64,000 bases of DNA from Verrucomicrobia bacterium LW23. GTDB taxonomy: Bacteria; Verrucomicrobiota; Verrucomicrobiia; Methylacidiphilales; UBA1321. The notes beneath the pieces were generated by a model that saw only the letters and a program-made list of their open reading frames with translations, was not told the DNA's origin and made no database searches. The stretch covers positions 372,001-436,000 of the forward strand of contig QAZA01000039.1 of NCBI GenBank assembly GCA_003054695.1. The letters are read 5' to 3'. Below, piece after piece: positions 36,916 through 44,633 of this stretch (position 1 is its first letter; every line of letters starts with the position of its first letter). A program made the position numbers and the translations under genes.

Positions 36916-38051
36916 GGCGTGCCCAGGAGGAGATGGCTGCTGAGGTAGTAAAGTTTGCCCGCCTCCAGCGGCAGGGAGTCCGGCCCAATTTGCAGGCGGA
37001 TGGTTGTTGAGGCGCCGGGCCCTCTGTTCGGGCCTTCAGCGCTCAGGCCCAGCACCTGCGCCAGGTTGCTGAGGCGGTTGACCTGCACAATGGCGTAGTC
37101 GTCGCCGGTGATTTTAGCCAGCGACTTCGCTTCGAGAACCGCGTCATCCACGTAGCCCAGCTTGTCGATCAGCTTGTTCTCCAGCGCCACCTTGCCGGTT
37201 AGCACGCGGCCGTCGGCCACGCCGTCGCGCAGCGTTTTCTCGTCGATCTTGCGCTCGCGGGCCACGATGCCCACAAATTTGCCGTAGGTTTCATCGATCA
37301 GGTCCTGCACGTATTTGCGCTCGTCCTCGGTCATCTCGCGGAACATGTTGCCCAGGTCCTTCATCTTGCCGGATTTAAAGATCATCGGCCGCACTCTGGC
37401 CATCTCCATAAGTCCCTGCGCATTAAAGGATTGCATGATGACGCCGATGCTGCCGGTCAGCGTCACGTCGTTGGCCAGAATTTTGGTGCCGCCCATGGCC
37501 ATGTAGTAGCCGCCACTGGTGGCCATGGTTTCCATGTAAATGACGACGGGCTTTTTGTACTGGTCGCGCAGCCTCTTGGTCTCGTTATAGAGCACGTCGC
37601 TGGCGTACACCTCGCCGCCGGGGGAGTTGATGCGGATGACGACGGCCTTGACCTCATCTTTGGCCGCCACGGCGTGGATTTTTTTGACGTAGTTCTCCAC
37701 CATGTCGCCCGAGGAGGTAATCATGCCGGAGATATCGATAACGGCGATCCATTTGCTGGCCCAGATGTTGCCGCGGACCGCCTTGTACTCAATATTATCC
37801 GCCGCCTTGCCCGCCGTATTGAGCGCAGCAAACAGGCCAACGTTGAACAGCATGCTGATGCCCAGCGCGATAAAAAGGAAAATGCCGAGGATCCAGAAGA
37901 TCCACGACGTGCCCGATGACTTGGCCGGTGCGGCGACGACAACCGGCACGGAGGGCGCCGGCGGCGCAGGATAGAACACGCCCCCCGGCGGTGTCGGCGG
38001 GACGGGCGAAGGAGAAGACGGCGGTGTCTGCGGCGGAAGATCCGAGCTCAT
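36912..38051 (-). CDS. sppA: Signal peptide peptidase SppA (S49 family, short form)
   Basis: A 379-residue inner-membrane protease that degrades cleaved signal peptides. A Pro-rich cytoplasmic start (1-45), one helix (about 49-72), then the single S49 domain of the short SppA type. The nucleophile is Ser179 in ETMATSGGYYMAMGG; the general-base Lys is probably Lys226 in IFKSGKMKD. INSPGGEVYA lies just before. The ATG at 38051 was chosen because the longer frame (to 38096) gives no added similarity. It overlaps the CPBP protease gene by four bases, pairing two membrane proteases. Confidence 0.93.
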   Translation of the reverse strand: MSSDLPPQTPPSSPSPVPPTPPGGVFYPAPPAPSVPVVVAAPAKSSGTSWIFWILGIFLFIALGISMLFNVGLFAALNTAGKAADNIEYKAVRGNIWASKWIAVIDISGMITSSGDMVENYVKKIHAVAAKDEVKAVVIRINSPGGEVYASDVLYNETKRLRDQYKKPVVIYMETMATSGGYYMAMGGTKILANDVTLTGSIGVIMQSFNAQGLMEMARVRPMIFKSGKMKDLGNMFREMTEDERKYVQDLIDETYGKFVGIVARERKIDEKTLRDGVADGRVLTGKVALENKLIDKLGYVDDAVLEAKSLAKITGDDYAIVQVNRLSNLAQVLGLSAEGPNRGPGASTTIRLQIGPDSLPLEAGKLYYLSSHLLLGTP

Positions 38052-38228
38052 GGATGCGCAAAGGTACACGACCTGCTTGGCTCGATCAAGTGGCAAAGCG
38101 TGCGGGGGAGGGGAAGGGGAGGGAATTATTCAACCACGAAGCACACGAAGTACACGAAATTACTGAGGGGACGAAAGGGGGAAGGGAGGTAACTGGGATG
38201 CTAGAGGCTGTCGACATTTCCGCTGCAT

Positions 38229-38326
38229 CCCCTTGGCGAAACTTTCCGTCCTTGGCGATACTATCTGCCTTGGAGCTACGGACCTTCAGATAACATCGCC
38301 AAGGGCGGAAAGTTTCGCCAAGAGGG
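38229..38326. repeat. CGCCAAGG hairpin (full copy)
   Basis: CCCCTTGGCGAAACTTTCCG and its continuation to CTATCTG pair with CAGATAACATCGCCAAGGGC and its continuation. It is preceded at 38202-38219 by GAGGCTGTCGACATTT, the left end of the repeat, but the right end is missing. Almost identical to 41497-41594. Confidence 0.85.
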
Positions 38327-38363
38327 TTGCTTCCACGATGTTCAACCTTCCTTACGTCCCCCT

Positions 38364-38415
38364 GGAGCGAGACATTCTCCTCCGTACTGCAGTACGGAGG
38401 AGAATGTCTCGCTCC
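38364..38415. repeat. Perfect 52-base palindrome
   Basis: Each half is 26 bases (GGAGCGAGACATTCTCCTCC plus GTACTG, then its exact inverse) with no loop at all. No second copy is seen in the window. It sits inside the CACGAAG arms. Confidence 0.9.
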
Positions 38416-38483
38416 GCATAAAGAGCAAATAACTGTGCGAATTGGTCTTACAGGGTTTTCCTTTAATTCCTTTAAGTCCCCTC

Positions 38484-38583
38484 CCCCTTAGCGGCTTTGT
38501 CCCCCTTAGCGTGATAATCTCTGTTTCAGTGTCCCGGAGAACAGAAATTTTATCACGCTAAGGGGGACAAAGCCGCTAAGGGG
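38484..38583. repeat. Perfect 34-base inverted repeat with 32-base loop
   Basis: Arms at 38484-38517 (beginning CCCCTTAGCGGCTTTGTCCC) and 38550-38583 are exact inverses. CTTAGCG occurs twice in each arm, so each arm is itself made of two similar units. The third hairpin in the nest. Confidence 0.9.
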
Positions 38584-38702
38584 GAAGGAGAAGGAGTCTC
38601 AAGTCTATTAAATCACCCTTGATCCTGTTCCCCTTTCGTCCCCTCCGTAATTTCGTGTGCTTCGTGTGTTTCGTGGTTAAATCAATCCCCTCTCGCGGTC
38701 TC

Positions 38703-39392
38703 TTACGCCGCCGGCTTTTCGAAGCTGGCGATGTAGGCGTAGCGGCCGTAGAGGTACTCGATTTCGAGTTTGCCTTTGCCGTCGCGGTGCATTTGCTGGA
38801 TGTACTCGAGCATCTCCGGGCGGTAGAAGACGTGGAATTTGCTGAGCCAGAATTTGAGGAAGCGGCTGAACCAGCGGGGCAGGTCGGCCTGGTCGCAAAA
38901 ATCCACAATGTAGAACTTTCGGCCGGGCTTGAGGTTGGCCAGCGCCACCTCTAGCGCCTGCGACCACGTGGGGATCATGCTGAGCGAGTAGCTGAAGAAG
39001 ATGACGTCGAACGGTTCGTCCAGGCCAAAGGTGCCCTTCGCGGTCAGGTCCTCCGCCAGGCAGGGGCGCAGGGTAATGGTGCTGGCGAGGCCGACTTTAT
39101 CCACGCTTTTGGCGGCAGTTTCCAGCATGGCCTCGCTGGCATCCAGCCCGTACAGGGGGAAGCCCGGGCGCTTTTGCGCCAGCACAATCAGGTTGCGCGC
39201 GGTGCCGCAGCCGATTTCCAGCACGCGGTCGGCCTGCGCCGTCTGGCTGCCGTCGGGGAGGGTGTGGCCGGCTTTGCGTAACTCCATGCGGTCGATGAGT
39301 TTATCGCGGCCCAGCAGGTAGTATTTGCGGCTCAGATCGTAGACATGCCGCGTAAAGCGGTACATGCGATCCATGGCTTCGGCTTGTCCCAT
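38703..39392 (-). CDS. btaB: BtaB-like SAM-dependent N-methyltransferase of betaine lipid synthesis
   Basis: A 229-residue class I methyltransferase. VLEIGCGTARNLIVLA is the SAM-binding loop, followed by LYGLDASEAML. The N-terminal MDRMYRFTRHVYDLSRKYYL is characteristic of BtaB, which adds three methyl groups to diacylglyceryl-homoserine to give the betaine lipid DGTS. It is next to btaA on the same strand and just downstream, which supports the assignment. ATG 39392 gives the normal start; the longer frame is not similar. The 215 bases between the two genes contain two hairpins. Confidence 0.88.
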   Translation of the reverse strand: MGQAEAMDRMYRFTRHVYDLSRKYYLLGRDKLIDRMELRKAGHTLPDGSQTAQADRVLEIGCGTARNLIVLAQKRPGFPLYGLDASEAMLETAAKSVDKVGLASTITLRPCLAEDLTAKGTFGLDEPFDVIFFSYSLSMIPTWSQALEVALANLKPGRKFYIVDFCDQADLPRWFSRFLKFWLSKFHVFYRPEMLEYIQQMHRDGKGKLEIEYLYGRYAYIASFEKPAA

Positions 39393-39448
39393 AACGGAGT
39401 GCGGCAGAGGGTGAAAGGGTGAGGAGAAAAGGGGAATTATCTGTATAA

Positions 39449-39509
39449 GCAAATGCCCCGCGAAAGCAGCGCCGCGCAAGGCGCAAAAGCTTATCCGCGA
39501 GGCATTTGC
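39449..39509. repeat. Hairpin between btaA and btaB
   Basis: GCAAATGCCCCGCG at 39449-39462 pairs with CGCGAGGCATTTGC at 39496-39509 with one mismatch; an inner GCGCC/GGCGC stem is nested. It lies in the leader of btaB and could act as an attenuator or processing site. Confidence 0.6.
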
Positions 39510-39548
39510 AAAGGGAGATAGCGACCGCGCTCGGCAATCGCCATCCCC

Positions 39549-39607
39549 CGCGACGGCCCCCGAAGGGCCGTCAGCAACAGGGGTCCAGCGCCCCGCGCTG
39601 GCGCTGG
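39549..39607 (-). repeat. Two-hairpin 3' element after btaA (copy 1)
   Basis: Read on the minus strand it starts directly after the btaA stop: CCAGCGC..GCGCTGG stem, then ACCCCTGTTGCTGAC and a GACGGCCC/GGGGCCGTC stem. The same element follows clpC at 54609-54664, with 34 bases identical. No T-run follows. Confidence 0.75.
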
Positions 39608-40882
39608 TTAGGGCTTAACGTAGAGGTGGAAGCCGCCGTAGATGGCGGAGCGGTCCTTCTTAAAGAGCTCGAGCGAGATATCCTTTTCGTACACGTAGCG
39701 CTTCTTCAGGTCGGCGTCCAGGGCCAGCGCCGCTTCCACGGGGCTGTCGCTGGCGGCGGTGCGGAAGATGACGCGGGTGCCGGGTTCGCCCACGCGGGCC
39801 ACTTCGCGCCACTGGTCGGCAATCTGCTGCGGCTTCATCCAGTCCTGGCTGTCCAGCATAATGAAGCTGTTGAGCGAGCCTTCGGGCTGCTTTTTCAGGA
39901 ACTCGATGTACGAGACGACGTGGGTGCTGACGCGGCTGACGTTGCGGCGTAGCTTGGCCCAGTTCTCTTCCTTCAGGTAGTCTGGCGTGGCGGCGCGGTT
40001 GACTTTGTCGTAGGTGCGGCCAAAGGCCTGCCACATAAAGTAGTTGTCCTCCACGGGGAAGTCGACGGCCAGGCGTTTGATGCGTTCGCGGTACACTTCG
40101 ATCATGCCGCCGCCGCCCACTTCGTCTTCCATGGCCTGAAACTGCTGCGGGGGGATGCCGAGGCTGTAGAGCGCCCAGGGGAGCTTGCCGCCGGTCTTCA
40201 CAATCCAGTTGTTGAAGAAGGGCTCTATCTCCTCGCGCCACACTTTCTCCTGCTCCTCCTTGCTACTGGCTTTAAACAGCTGGGTGGGGTCCTTGCGGGT
40301 GATCTTGGCGATCAAATGCAGGAAGCGGATGAAGTAGCCGAGCTTGGCGTAATCGTAAAAATTGCGGGAGAAGTATTTGATGCGCGGCCCGAGGAAGAGC
40401 TTGCGCATCGGCCCGCCACCTTCCCAAAAGCGGCGCGTTTCCTCGTCCAGATGGGCGCGGATATACTTGTTGTAGTTCTCCACATTGCGCTTGTCGTCGG
40501 CGTGGCCGAACATGAGGAAGAATTCCTCAAAACCCGGCAAGTGCTTGATGGCGGCCAGCTTAAGGCGCAGCAGGCAAATGTGGTTTTTGTTGAGATCGAT
40601 AGCGGTGACCGACTCGGGATCGTACACCAGGTAATTCAGCACATTACAGCCGCCGGAGCTGATCGTCATGATCTTGCTGGACGGCCCCAGCTTCAGCGCC
40701 TCCGCGTCTACGCGCGGATCTTCCCATATCTGGTTGTAGACGAAGGAGTTAAACCAGAACGTAAACATACGCTCCAGAATGCCCTGCTTCGACAGTGCGG
40801 AGTTGTGGTGAACGGCGCCGCGCAGGTACTCCGCTGTCGACGTGGCTTTGTCCGTGGGGCTGCTGATGGTTTGCTGGCTCAT
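39608..40882 (-). CDS. btaA: BtaA-like S-adenosylmethionine:diacylglycerol 3-amino-3-carboxypropyltransferase
   Basis: A 424-residue protein that transfers the 3-amino-3-carboxypropyl group of SAM to diacylglycerol, the first step to the betaine lipid DGTS. Diagnostic segments are FVYNQIWEDPRVDAEAL, ISSGGCNVLNYLVYDP (SAM-binding) and AIDLNKNHICLLRLKL, then TYDKVNRAATPDYL and MLDSQDWMKP in the C-terminal half, all typical of the DUF3419/BtaA family. No membrane helix. ATG 40882 follows a C/T-rich leader; a longer frame is not similar. With btaB it allows phosphate-free membrane lipid synthesis. The phosphate-signalling gene phoU is 9 kb away. Confidence 0.92.
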   Translation of the reverse strand: MSQQTISSPTDKATSTAEYLRGAVHHNSALSKQGILERMFTFWFNSFVYNQIWEDPRVDAEALKLGPSSKIMTISSGGCNVLNYLVYDPESVTAIDLNKNHICLLRLKLAAIKHLPGFEEFFLMFGHADDKRNVENYNKYIRAHLDEETRRFWEGGGPMRKLFLGPRIKYFSRNFYDYAKLGYFIRFLHLIAKITRKDPTQLFKASSKEEQEKVWREEIEPFFNNWIVKTGGKLPWALYSLGIPPQQFQAMEDEVGGGGMIEVYRERIKRLAVDFPVEDNYFMWQAFGRTYDKVNRAATPDYLKEENWAKLRRNVSRVSTHVVSYIEFLKKQPEGSLNSFIMLDSQDWMKPQQIADQWREVARVGEPGTRVIFRTAASDSPVEAALALDADLKKRYVYEKDISLELFKKDRSAIYGGFHLYVKP

Positions 40883-41372
40883 GGAGGAAAGTCTGGGGAT
40901 AGGGAAAGGATCGGTATCGACCCGTACTGCGCCTTTACGCCATTGCGTGGGGTAAGCGCCGGGCGGCGTGTCTGCCGTCAATCCCGAGGGTGGCGCTTGC
41001 CGGCGCAGTTACTGGTACGCCGGCTGTTGTTGTGTGGCTGGTGGCGAAGGGAATGTACAGGGGGTGGTTGATACGTGCGGTGCGATGCGGTGTGGGCTTG
41101 TGGCTATGCGATTGCGGGGGAATGGGGTCCGTGCGTCCAGCCGACGACGAAGCGAGCATGTCCCTTGTCGTGGAAGAGCGATCCGGCGGCGCGCCGGATG
41201 GTTTCCGCGCCCCTCTTCATGGTTAAAGTCGTGCGGCACGAATTCGCATGACTATGAGTGCCCGGCCCTTTCGCGTCAATAGGACATTTTCAGCCGGGCG
41301 CGTTGGCGGCGCAAAGTCGTGGATTTGTGACATGGCCGCCACGCGGGGGGAGGGGTTGGGAGGGGAGCTATT
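40883..41372. other. Intergenic region, nothing recognised
   Basis: GC-rich, with no coding pattern and no clear hairpin. Short frames on both strands overlap one another and have no family resemblance. Confidence 0.35.
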
Positions 41373-41469
41373 AACCACGAAGCACACGAAGTACACGAAA
41401 TTTACGGAGGGGACGAAAGGGGAGCGAGAGAATCAGGTTTTGAGAGGTGCTCTGTAAGCTCCCTTCTTC

Positions 41470-41642
41470 TAGAGGATGTCGACATTTCTGCCGCATCCCC
41501 TTGGCGAAACTTTCCGTCCATGGCGATACTATCTGCCTTGGATCTACGGACCTTCAGATAACATCGCCAAGGGCGGAAAGTTTCGCCAAGGGGATGCTTC
41601 CAGGGGATAAAGGGGGAGGAGGCCGAATGTCGACAGCCTCTA
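41470..41642. repeat. Complete TGTCGACA/CGCCAAGG element
   Basis: Ends TAGAGGATGTCGACATT and, inverted, AATGTCGACAGCCTCTA enclose the long hairpin 41497-41594 (CCCCTTGGCGAAACTTTCCG and its inverse). This is the only copy in the window with both ends and the full inner hairpin. No reading frame inside, so it is non-autonomous if mobile. Confidence 0.85.
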
Positions 41643-41647
41643 GTGTC

Positions 41648-41812
41648 CCTTCCCCCTCCTTCGCGTTCTTTGCGTCCTTCGCGCCCTTTGCGCGAAATCG
41701 GGGAGCGGTACTGACGTACGAATTCGTACGGCTATGTCTCAGGGCCATTTTTCGCGCAAAGGGCGCTAAGGACGCAAAGAACGCAAAGAACGCGAAGGGG
41801 GGGAGGGGAAGG
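41648..41812. repeat. TTCGCG/TTTGCG inverted repeat with inner palindrome
   Basis: Left arm from CCTTCCCCCTCCTTCGCGTT to CGCGAAA (41648-41697) pairs imperfectly with 41750-41812 (TTTCGCGCAAAGGGCGCTAA and onward). The loop holds a perfect 16-base palindrome, CGTACGAATTCGTACG, at 41715-41730. Confidence 0.8.
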
Positions 41813-41989
41813 AGACGGAGAACGAGATTCAAATAACTCATTATTCCTCATTCCCCTTTCGTCCGCTCCTCGTGTGCTTCGTGTGTTTCGTGGCTAAAAA
41901 CTCCCGTGATTTTCATCGCCTGTATAAAACCGTAAATGCTGCGTCAAGAGGCTGAAATTAAACCTGTTATACAAGTATTTAACTTTTTC

Positions 41990-42019
41990 TTGACTTATTA
42001 CCGCTTTTTACGTCATATA
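41990..42019 (+). promoter_or_regulatory. Possible promoter of the coiled-coil/TPR gene
   Basis: TTGACT at 41990-41995 and CATATA at 42014-42019 are 18 bases apart in an AT-rich stretch. Transcription would then begin very close to the ATG at 42026, so the mRNA might have almost no leader. Confidence 0.35.
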
Positions 42020-42025
42020 CGCCGC

Positions 42026-44113
42026 ATGCCATGCAAAACAATTCGCTTACTCACGGTTTTACTCCTTTTGCTAGCGCCGACGGCCCCGGCGCTTGCCGCA
42101 GGGGATTCGCTTCAGGATCAATACCTGAAGATCTATCTCAATATCCAGGAAGCCGATAAGCTGGAGGCCCAGGGCCAGAAGGCTTCCGCCCTGCGCAAAT
42201 ATCAGGACTCCTACGCCCAGCTGGACTCCCTGGCCAAAGCCAACCCGCAGTGGGAGAAGGCCATCGTCCAGTACCGCCTCAAGTACGTGCGCGGCAAAAT
42301 GTCCGGCCTGCGGGGCGCCCGCGATGCAAGCCCGGCCGCCGAGCGCACCGCCTCCACCACCCCCGCCCGCACTGGCACGGCGCGCACGGCGGCCGCAGCG
42401 CCCTCGCGCCCGGCCCCAGCGCCGGAGCCCGAGGAGCAGACGGAGGTGTACAGCTATAAGCAAAGCGGCGGCATGAGCGCCGGCAGCTACTCCCGCAAGC
42501 ACAGCGGCTTTATCGTCAGCCGCAACACCGGCACGCCTTACACCAAGGGGGGCGGGGCCGCCGCCGGCTCGTCCTCGCTGCGCCAGCAGATCAATGACTT
42601 GCAGGCGACGGTGGCCGATCTGCGCGCCAAACTGGGCAGCGCGGTTACGGAGAGCCAGGATCTGCGCCGCAAACTCGCCTTCACCACCAGGCAGCTGGCC
42701 GAGGCCAAGGCCAAACGCACCGACGCGAACATGTCCGCCCTGCTGGCCGAGAACGCCAGCCTGAAGGAAAAGCTCGCCACCGCCGAAGGCCAGATCCGCG
42801 ATCTGACCAGCGGCAACGGCGATCCCAACAGCAGCAATGTGGCCCAGCTGCAGGCGCAGCTGAAAACCATGCAGGCCCAGCTGAAGGCCAGCGAGGAAAG
42901 CAATGAGGAGTTCCGCAAGCAGAACGCCGAACTGCAAACCCAGCTTGCCGACGCCCGCCAGCGCCTGGCCGAGAGCGAGCAGCGCGTCGCCACCAGCGGC
43001 GCCGGCGCCAGCCCCGACATGGTGCGCGAGAACGAAACGCTCCGCGGCATCGTTCAACGCCAGCTGCAGGAGCAAGCCCGCCGCGACTTGGCCGCCCGCC
43101 TGGCCCGCGACGAAATGAAGCGCCTGAAGGTGGACAGCGATGTGCTGAAGCAGCAGGTGGACATCCTCGCCTCTCCCCTGGTTGCCCTGAGCGACGAGGA
43201 GCTCTCGCTCTTCCGCAAGCCCGGTACGCCTGTCGCCCCGGTTAACAGCGGCAACCAGCTCTCGCATCAAATCTCCCCGACCAAAACGGCGCCCGGCAAG
43301 ACGACCTCCGCCCCCGCCGGCACGCCGATGATCGACACGGCCCCCGCGCCGCTCTCGGACAAGCCCGTGCTGGCCAACAGCGGCACGCCCAAATCCACCG
43401 CCACGCAGCCCTCGCCCGCCACCGATCCCACCAAGATTGAGTACGTGCAGGCCACGCCCGGCGACGCCGCGCCCACCACGGCCGGCGCCCCCGGCAAGCC
43501 CGCCGGCACCGCCGACGGCGCCGGCGCGGATGGCGACCTGAGCAAGACGGCCCGCGTGCCCGAAGGCGCCCGCGGCCTGGCGCAGGAGGCAACCGATCTG
43601 TTTAACCGCAAACGGTTTGACGAAGCGTCCGCCAAGTACCAGCAGATCATCGACGCCTACCCGGACAGCCTGTACGCGTGGAGCAACCTGGGCGTGGTGC
43701 GCTTTCAGCAGCAAAACTTTCCGGAGGCGCAACGCGCTCTGCAGCAAGCGGTTAAGCTTAACCCTAACGACGACTTCTCGCACAGCGTGCTGGGTATCGT
43801 CTACTACCAGAGCGGCCGCTTTGATGACGCCGTAGCCAGCCTTACCCGCGCCGCCGCGCTCAATCCCAACAACGCGCAAACCCGCAACTACCTAGGCATT
43901 GCCTGCAGCCAAAAGGGCTGGCAGGAGGCCGCGGAAAGCGAGTGCAAAAAGGCGATTGCCCTGGACCCGAACTACGGCGACGCCCACTTTAACCTCGCGG
44001 TCATCTACGCCAGCCAAAAGCCCGCCAACAAGGACGCGGCCCGCAAGCACTACCAGATCGCCGTCGGCCTGGGCGTGCCCAAGGACGTGAAGCTGGAAAA
44101 GATGCTGCAATAA
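42026..44113 (+). CDS. Secreted coiled-coil and TPR protein
   Basis: A 695-residue exported protein. Signal peptide (1-25, LLTVLLLLLAPTAPALA), a short helical repeat region, then Pro/Ala/Thr-rich linker, a coiled coil at roughly 180-385 (long runs such as LRQQINDLQATVADLRAKL), another Pro/Thr-rich linker, and three to four TPR units from about 540 to the end (YAWSNLGVVRFQQQNFPEAQ, then SVLGIVYYQSGRFDDAV, and more). Such proteins act as periplasmic scaffolds, as YbgF/CpoB does for Tol-Pal, but no tol genes are near. ATG 42026 was chosen because it places the signal peptide at the start. Confidence 0.82.
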   Translation: MPCKTIRLLTVLLLLLAPTAPALAAGDSLQDQYLKIYLNIQEADKLEAQGQKASALRKYQDSYAQLDSLAKANPQWEKAIVQYRLKYVRGKMSGLRGARDASPAAERTASTTPARTGTARTAAAAPSRPAPAPEPEEQTEVYSYKQSGGMSAGSYSRKHSGFIVSRNTGTPYTKGGGAAAGSSSLRQQINDLQATVADLRAKLGSAVTESQDLRRKLAFTTRQLAEAKAKRTDANMSALLAENASLKEKLATAEGQIRDLTSGNGDPNSSNVAQLQAQLKTMQAQLKASEESNEEFRKQNAELQTQLADARQRLAESEQRVATSGAGASPDMVRENETLRGIVQRQLQEQARRDLAARLARDEMKRLKVDSDVLKQQVDILASPLVALSDEELSLFRKPGTPVAPVNSGNQLSHQISPTKTAPGKTTSAPAGTPMIDTAPAPLSDKPVLANSGTPKSTATQPSPATDPTKIEYVQATPGDAAPTTAGAPGKPAGTADGAGADGDLSKTARVPEGARGLAQEATDLFNRKRFDEASAKYQQIIDAYPDSLYAWSNLGVVRFQQQNFPEAQRALQQAVKLNPNDDFSHSVLGIVYYQSGRFDDAVASLTRAAALNPNNAQTRNYLGIACSQKGWQEAAESECKKAIALDPNYGDAHFNLAVIYASQKPANKDAARKHYQIAVGLGVPKDVKLEKMLQ

Positions 44114-44367
44114 GGGCGCGCGGGGCGGATCGGGAGAAGTCCCGCCGCCGCAAAGAGATGATAAAGCGCGGAATTGCGCGGCCGCTGGACGGCTCCGCTC
44201 CTCCGCTCGGATTACGCAAGCCCGGCCGACGGCCCCGCCCGGCGCCGCGCCTCGCTTGCCCTTCGGCTTACGCAAAAATTGTTCTCCAGCAGGCTGCCCC
44301 GCGGACTCTCCACCGCGTGGGCAGCACAGGCCGGGTCGCTCTCTCCATCGGCCCGGCCTCCCACCCT

Positions 44368-44432
44368 TTGCCCCCGGACTTCGCGAGTTGTTGTCGCTCG
44401 CATGGCATAAAGTCCGGGGGCAATCTTTTTTT
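44368..44432 (+). terminator. Strong rho-independent terminator
   Basis: A 14-base perfect stem, TTGCCCCCGGACTT (44368-44381) with AAGTCCGGGGGCAA (44410-44423), followed by TCTTTTTTT. It lies 255 bases after the TPR gene. Confidence 0.85.
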
Positions 44433-44495
44433 GCGGGGGCGGGTGCGGGAGAGAGGACGTGACGTGACGGGGGAAGGGGAGAACGAGCGCCTTCG

Positions 44496-44633
44496 CTACT
44501 CCAGCACTTCAACCAGCACCTCCCGCACATCGGCCCGGCTGTACAAGAGGTTGCACAGGCCTTCGGTGAGGTAATACATCGATTCCAGTGCGGCGAGAAG
44601 CATCAGAAGGATAGCGAATGTAAGCGGGTCCAT
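44496..44633 (-). CDS. Possible small membrane protein (45 residues)
   Basis: ATG at 44633 to TAG at 44496 encodes MDPLTFAILLMLLAALES and then YYLTEGLCNLLYSR before an acidic end (EVLVEVLE). Residues 4-20 would form one transmembrane helix. The amphipathic, charged C-terminus and sensible codon use argue for coding, but there is no Shine-Dalgarno site and no homolog is recalled. It lies close to the terminator at 44368. Confidence 0.4.
   Translation of the reverse strand: MDPLTFAILLMLLAALESMYYLTEGLCNLLYSRADVREVLVEVLE

Larger units (their letters stand above)
38132..38678. repeat. CACGAAG inverted-repeat arms enclosing three further hairpins
   Basis: Left arm 38132-38180 (AACCACGAAGCACACGAAG and onward to GGGGACGAAAGGGG) and right arm 38630-38678 are inverted copies of about 49 bases with few mismatches. 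The 450 bases between hold three unrelated hairpins (38229-38326, 38364-38415, 38484-38583). In the simple form at 30328-30410 the arms face each other across a short loop, so here other elements seem to have entered the loop. Lies between sppA and btaB, both on the minus strand. Confidence 0.85.
41373..41893. repeat. Second nest: CACGAAG arms around two hairpins
   Basis: Left arm 41373-41421 (TAACCACGAAGCACACGAAG and onward) and right arm 41853-41893 are inverted copies with a few gaps. Between them lie a complete TGTCGACA/CGCCAAGG element (41470-41642) and a third hairpin (41648-41812). The plan matches that of 38132-38678, though the innermost elements differ. Confidence 0.85.

Noticed and set aside
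38132-41893. CRISPR array
   Set aside because: The repeats are inverted and of several families, with no regular direct repeat and spacer pattern and no cas genes.
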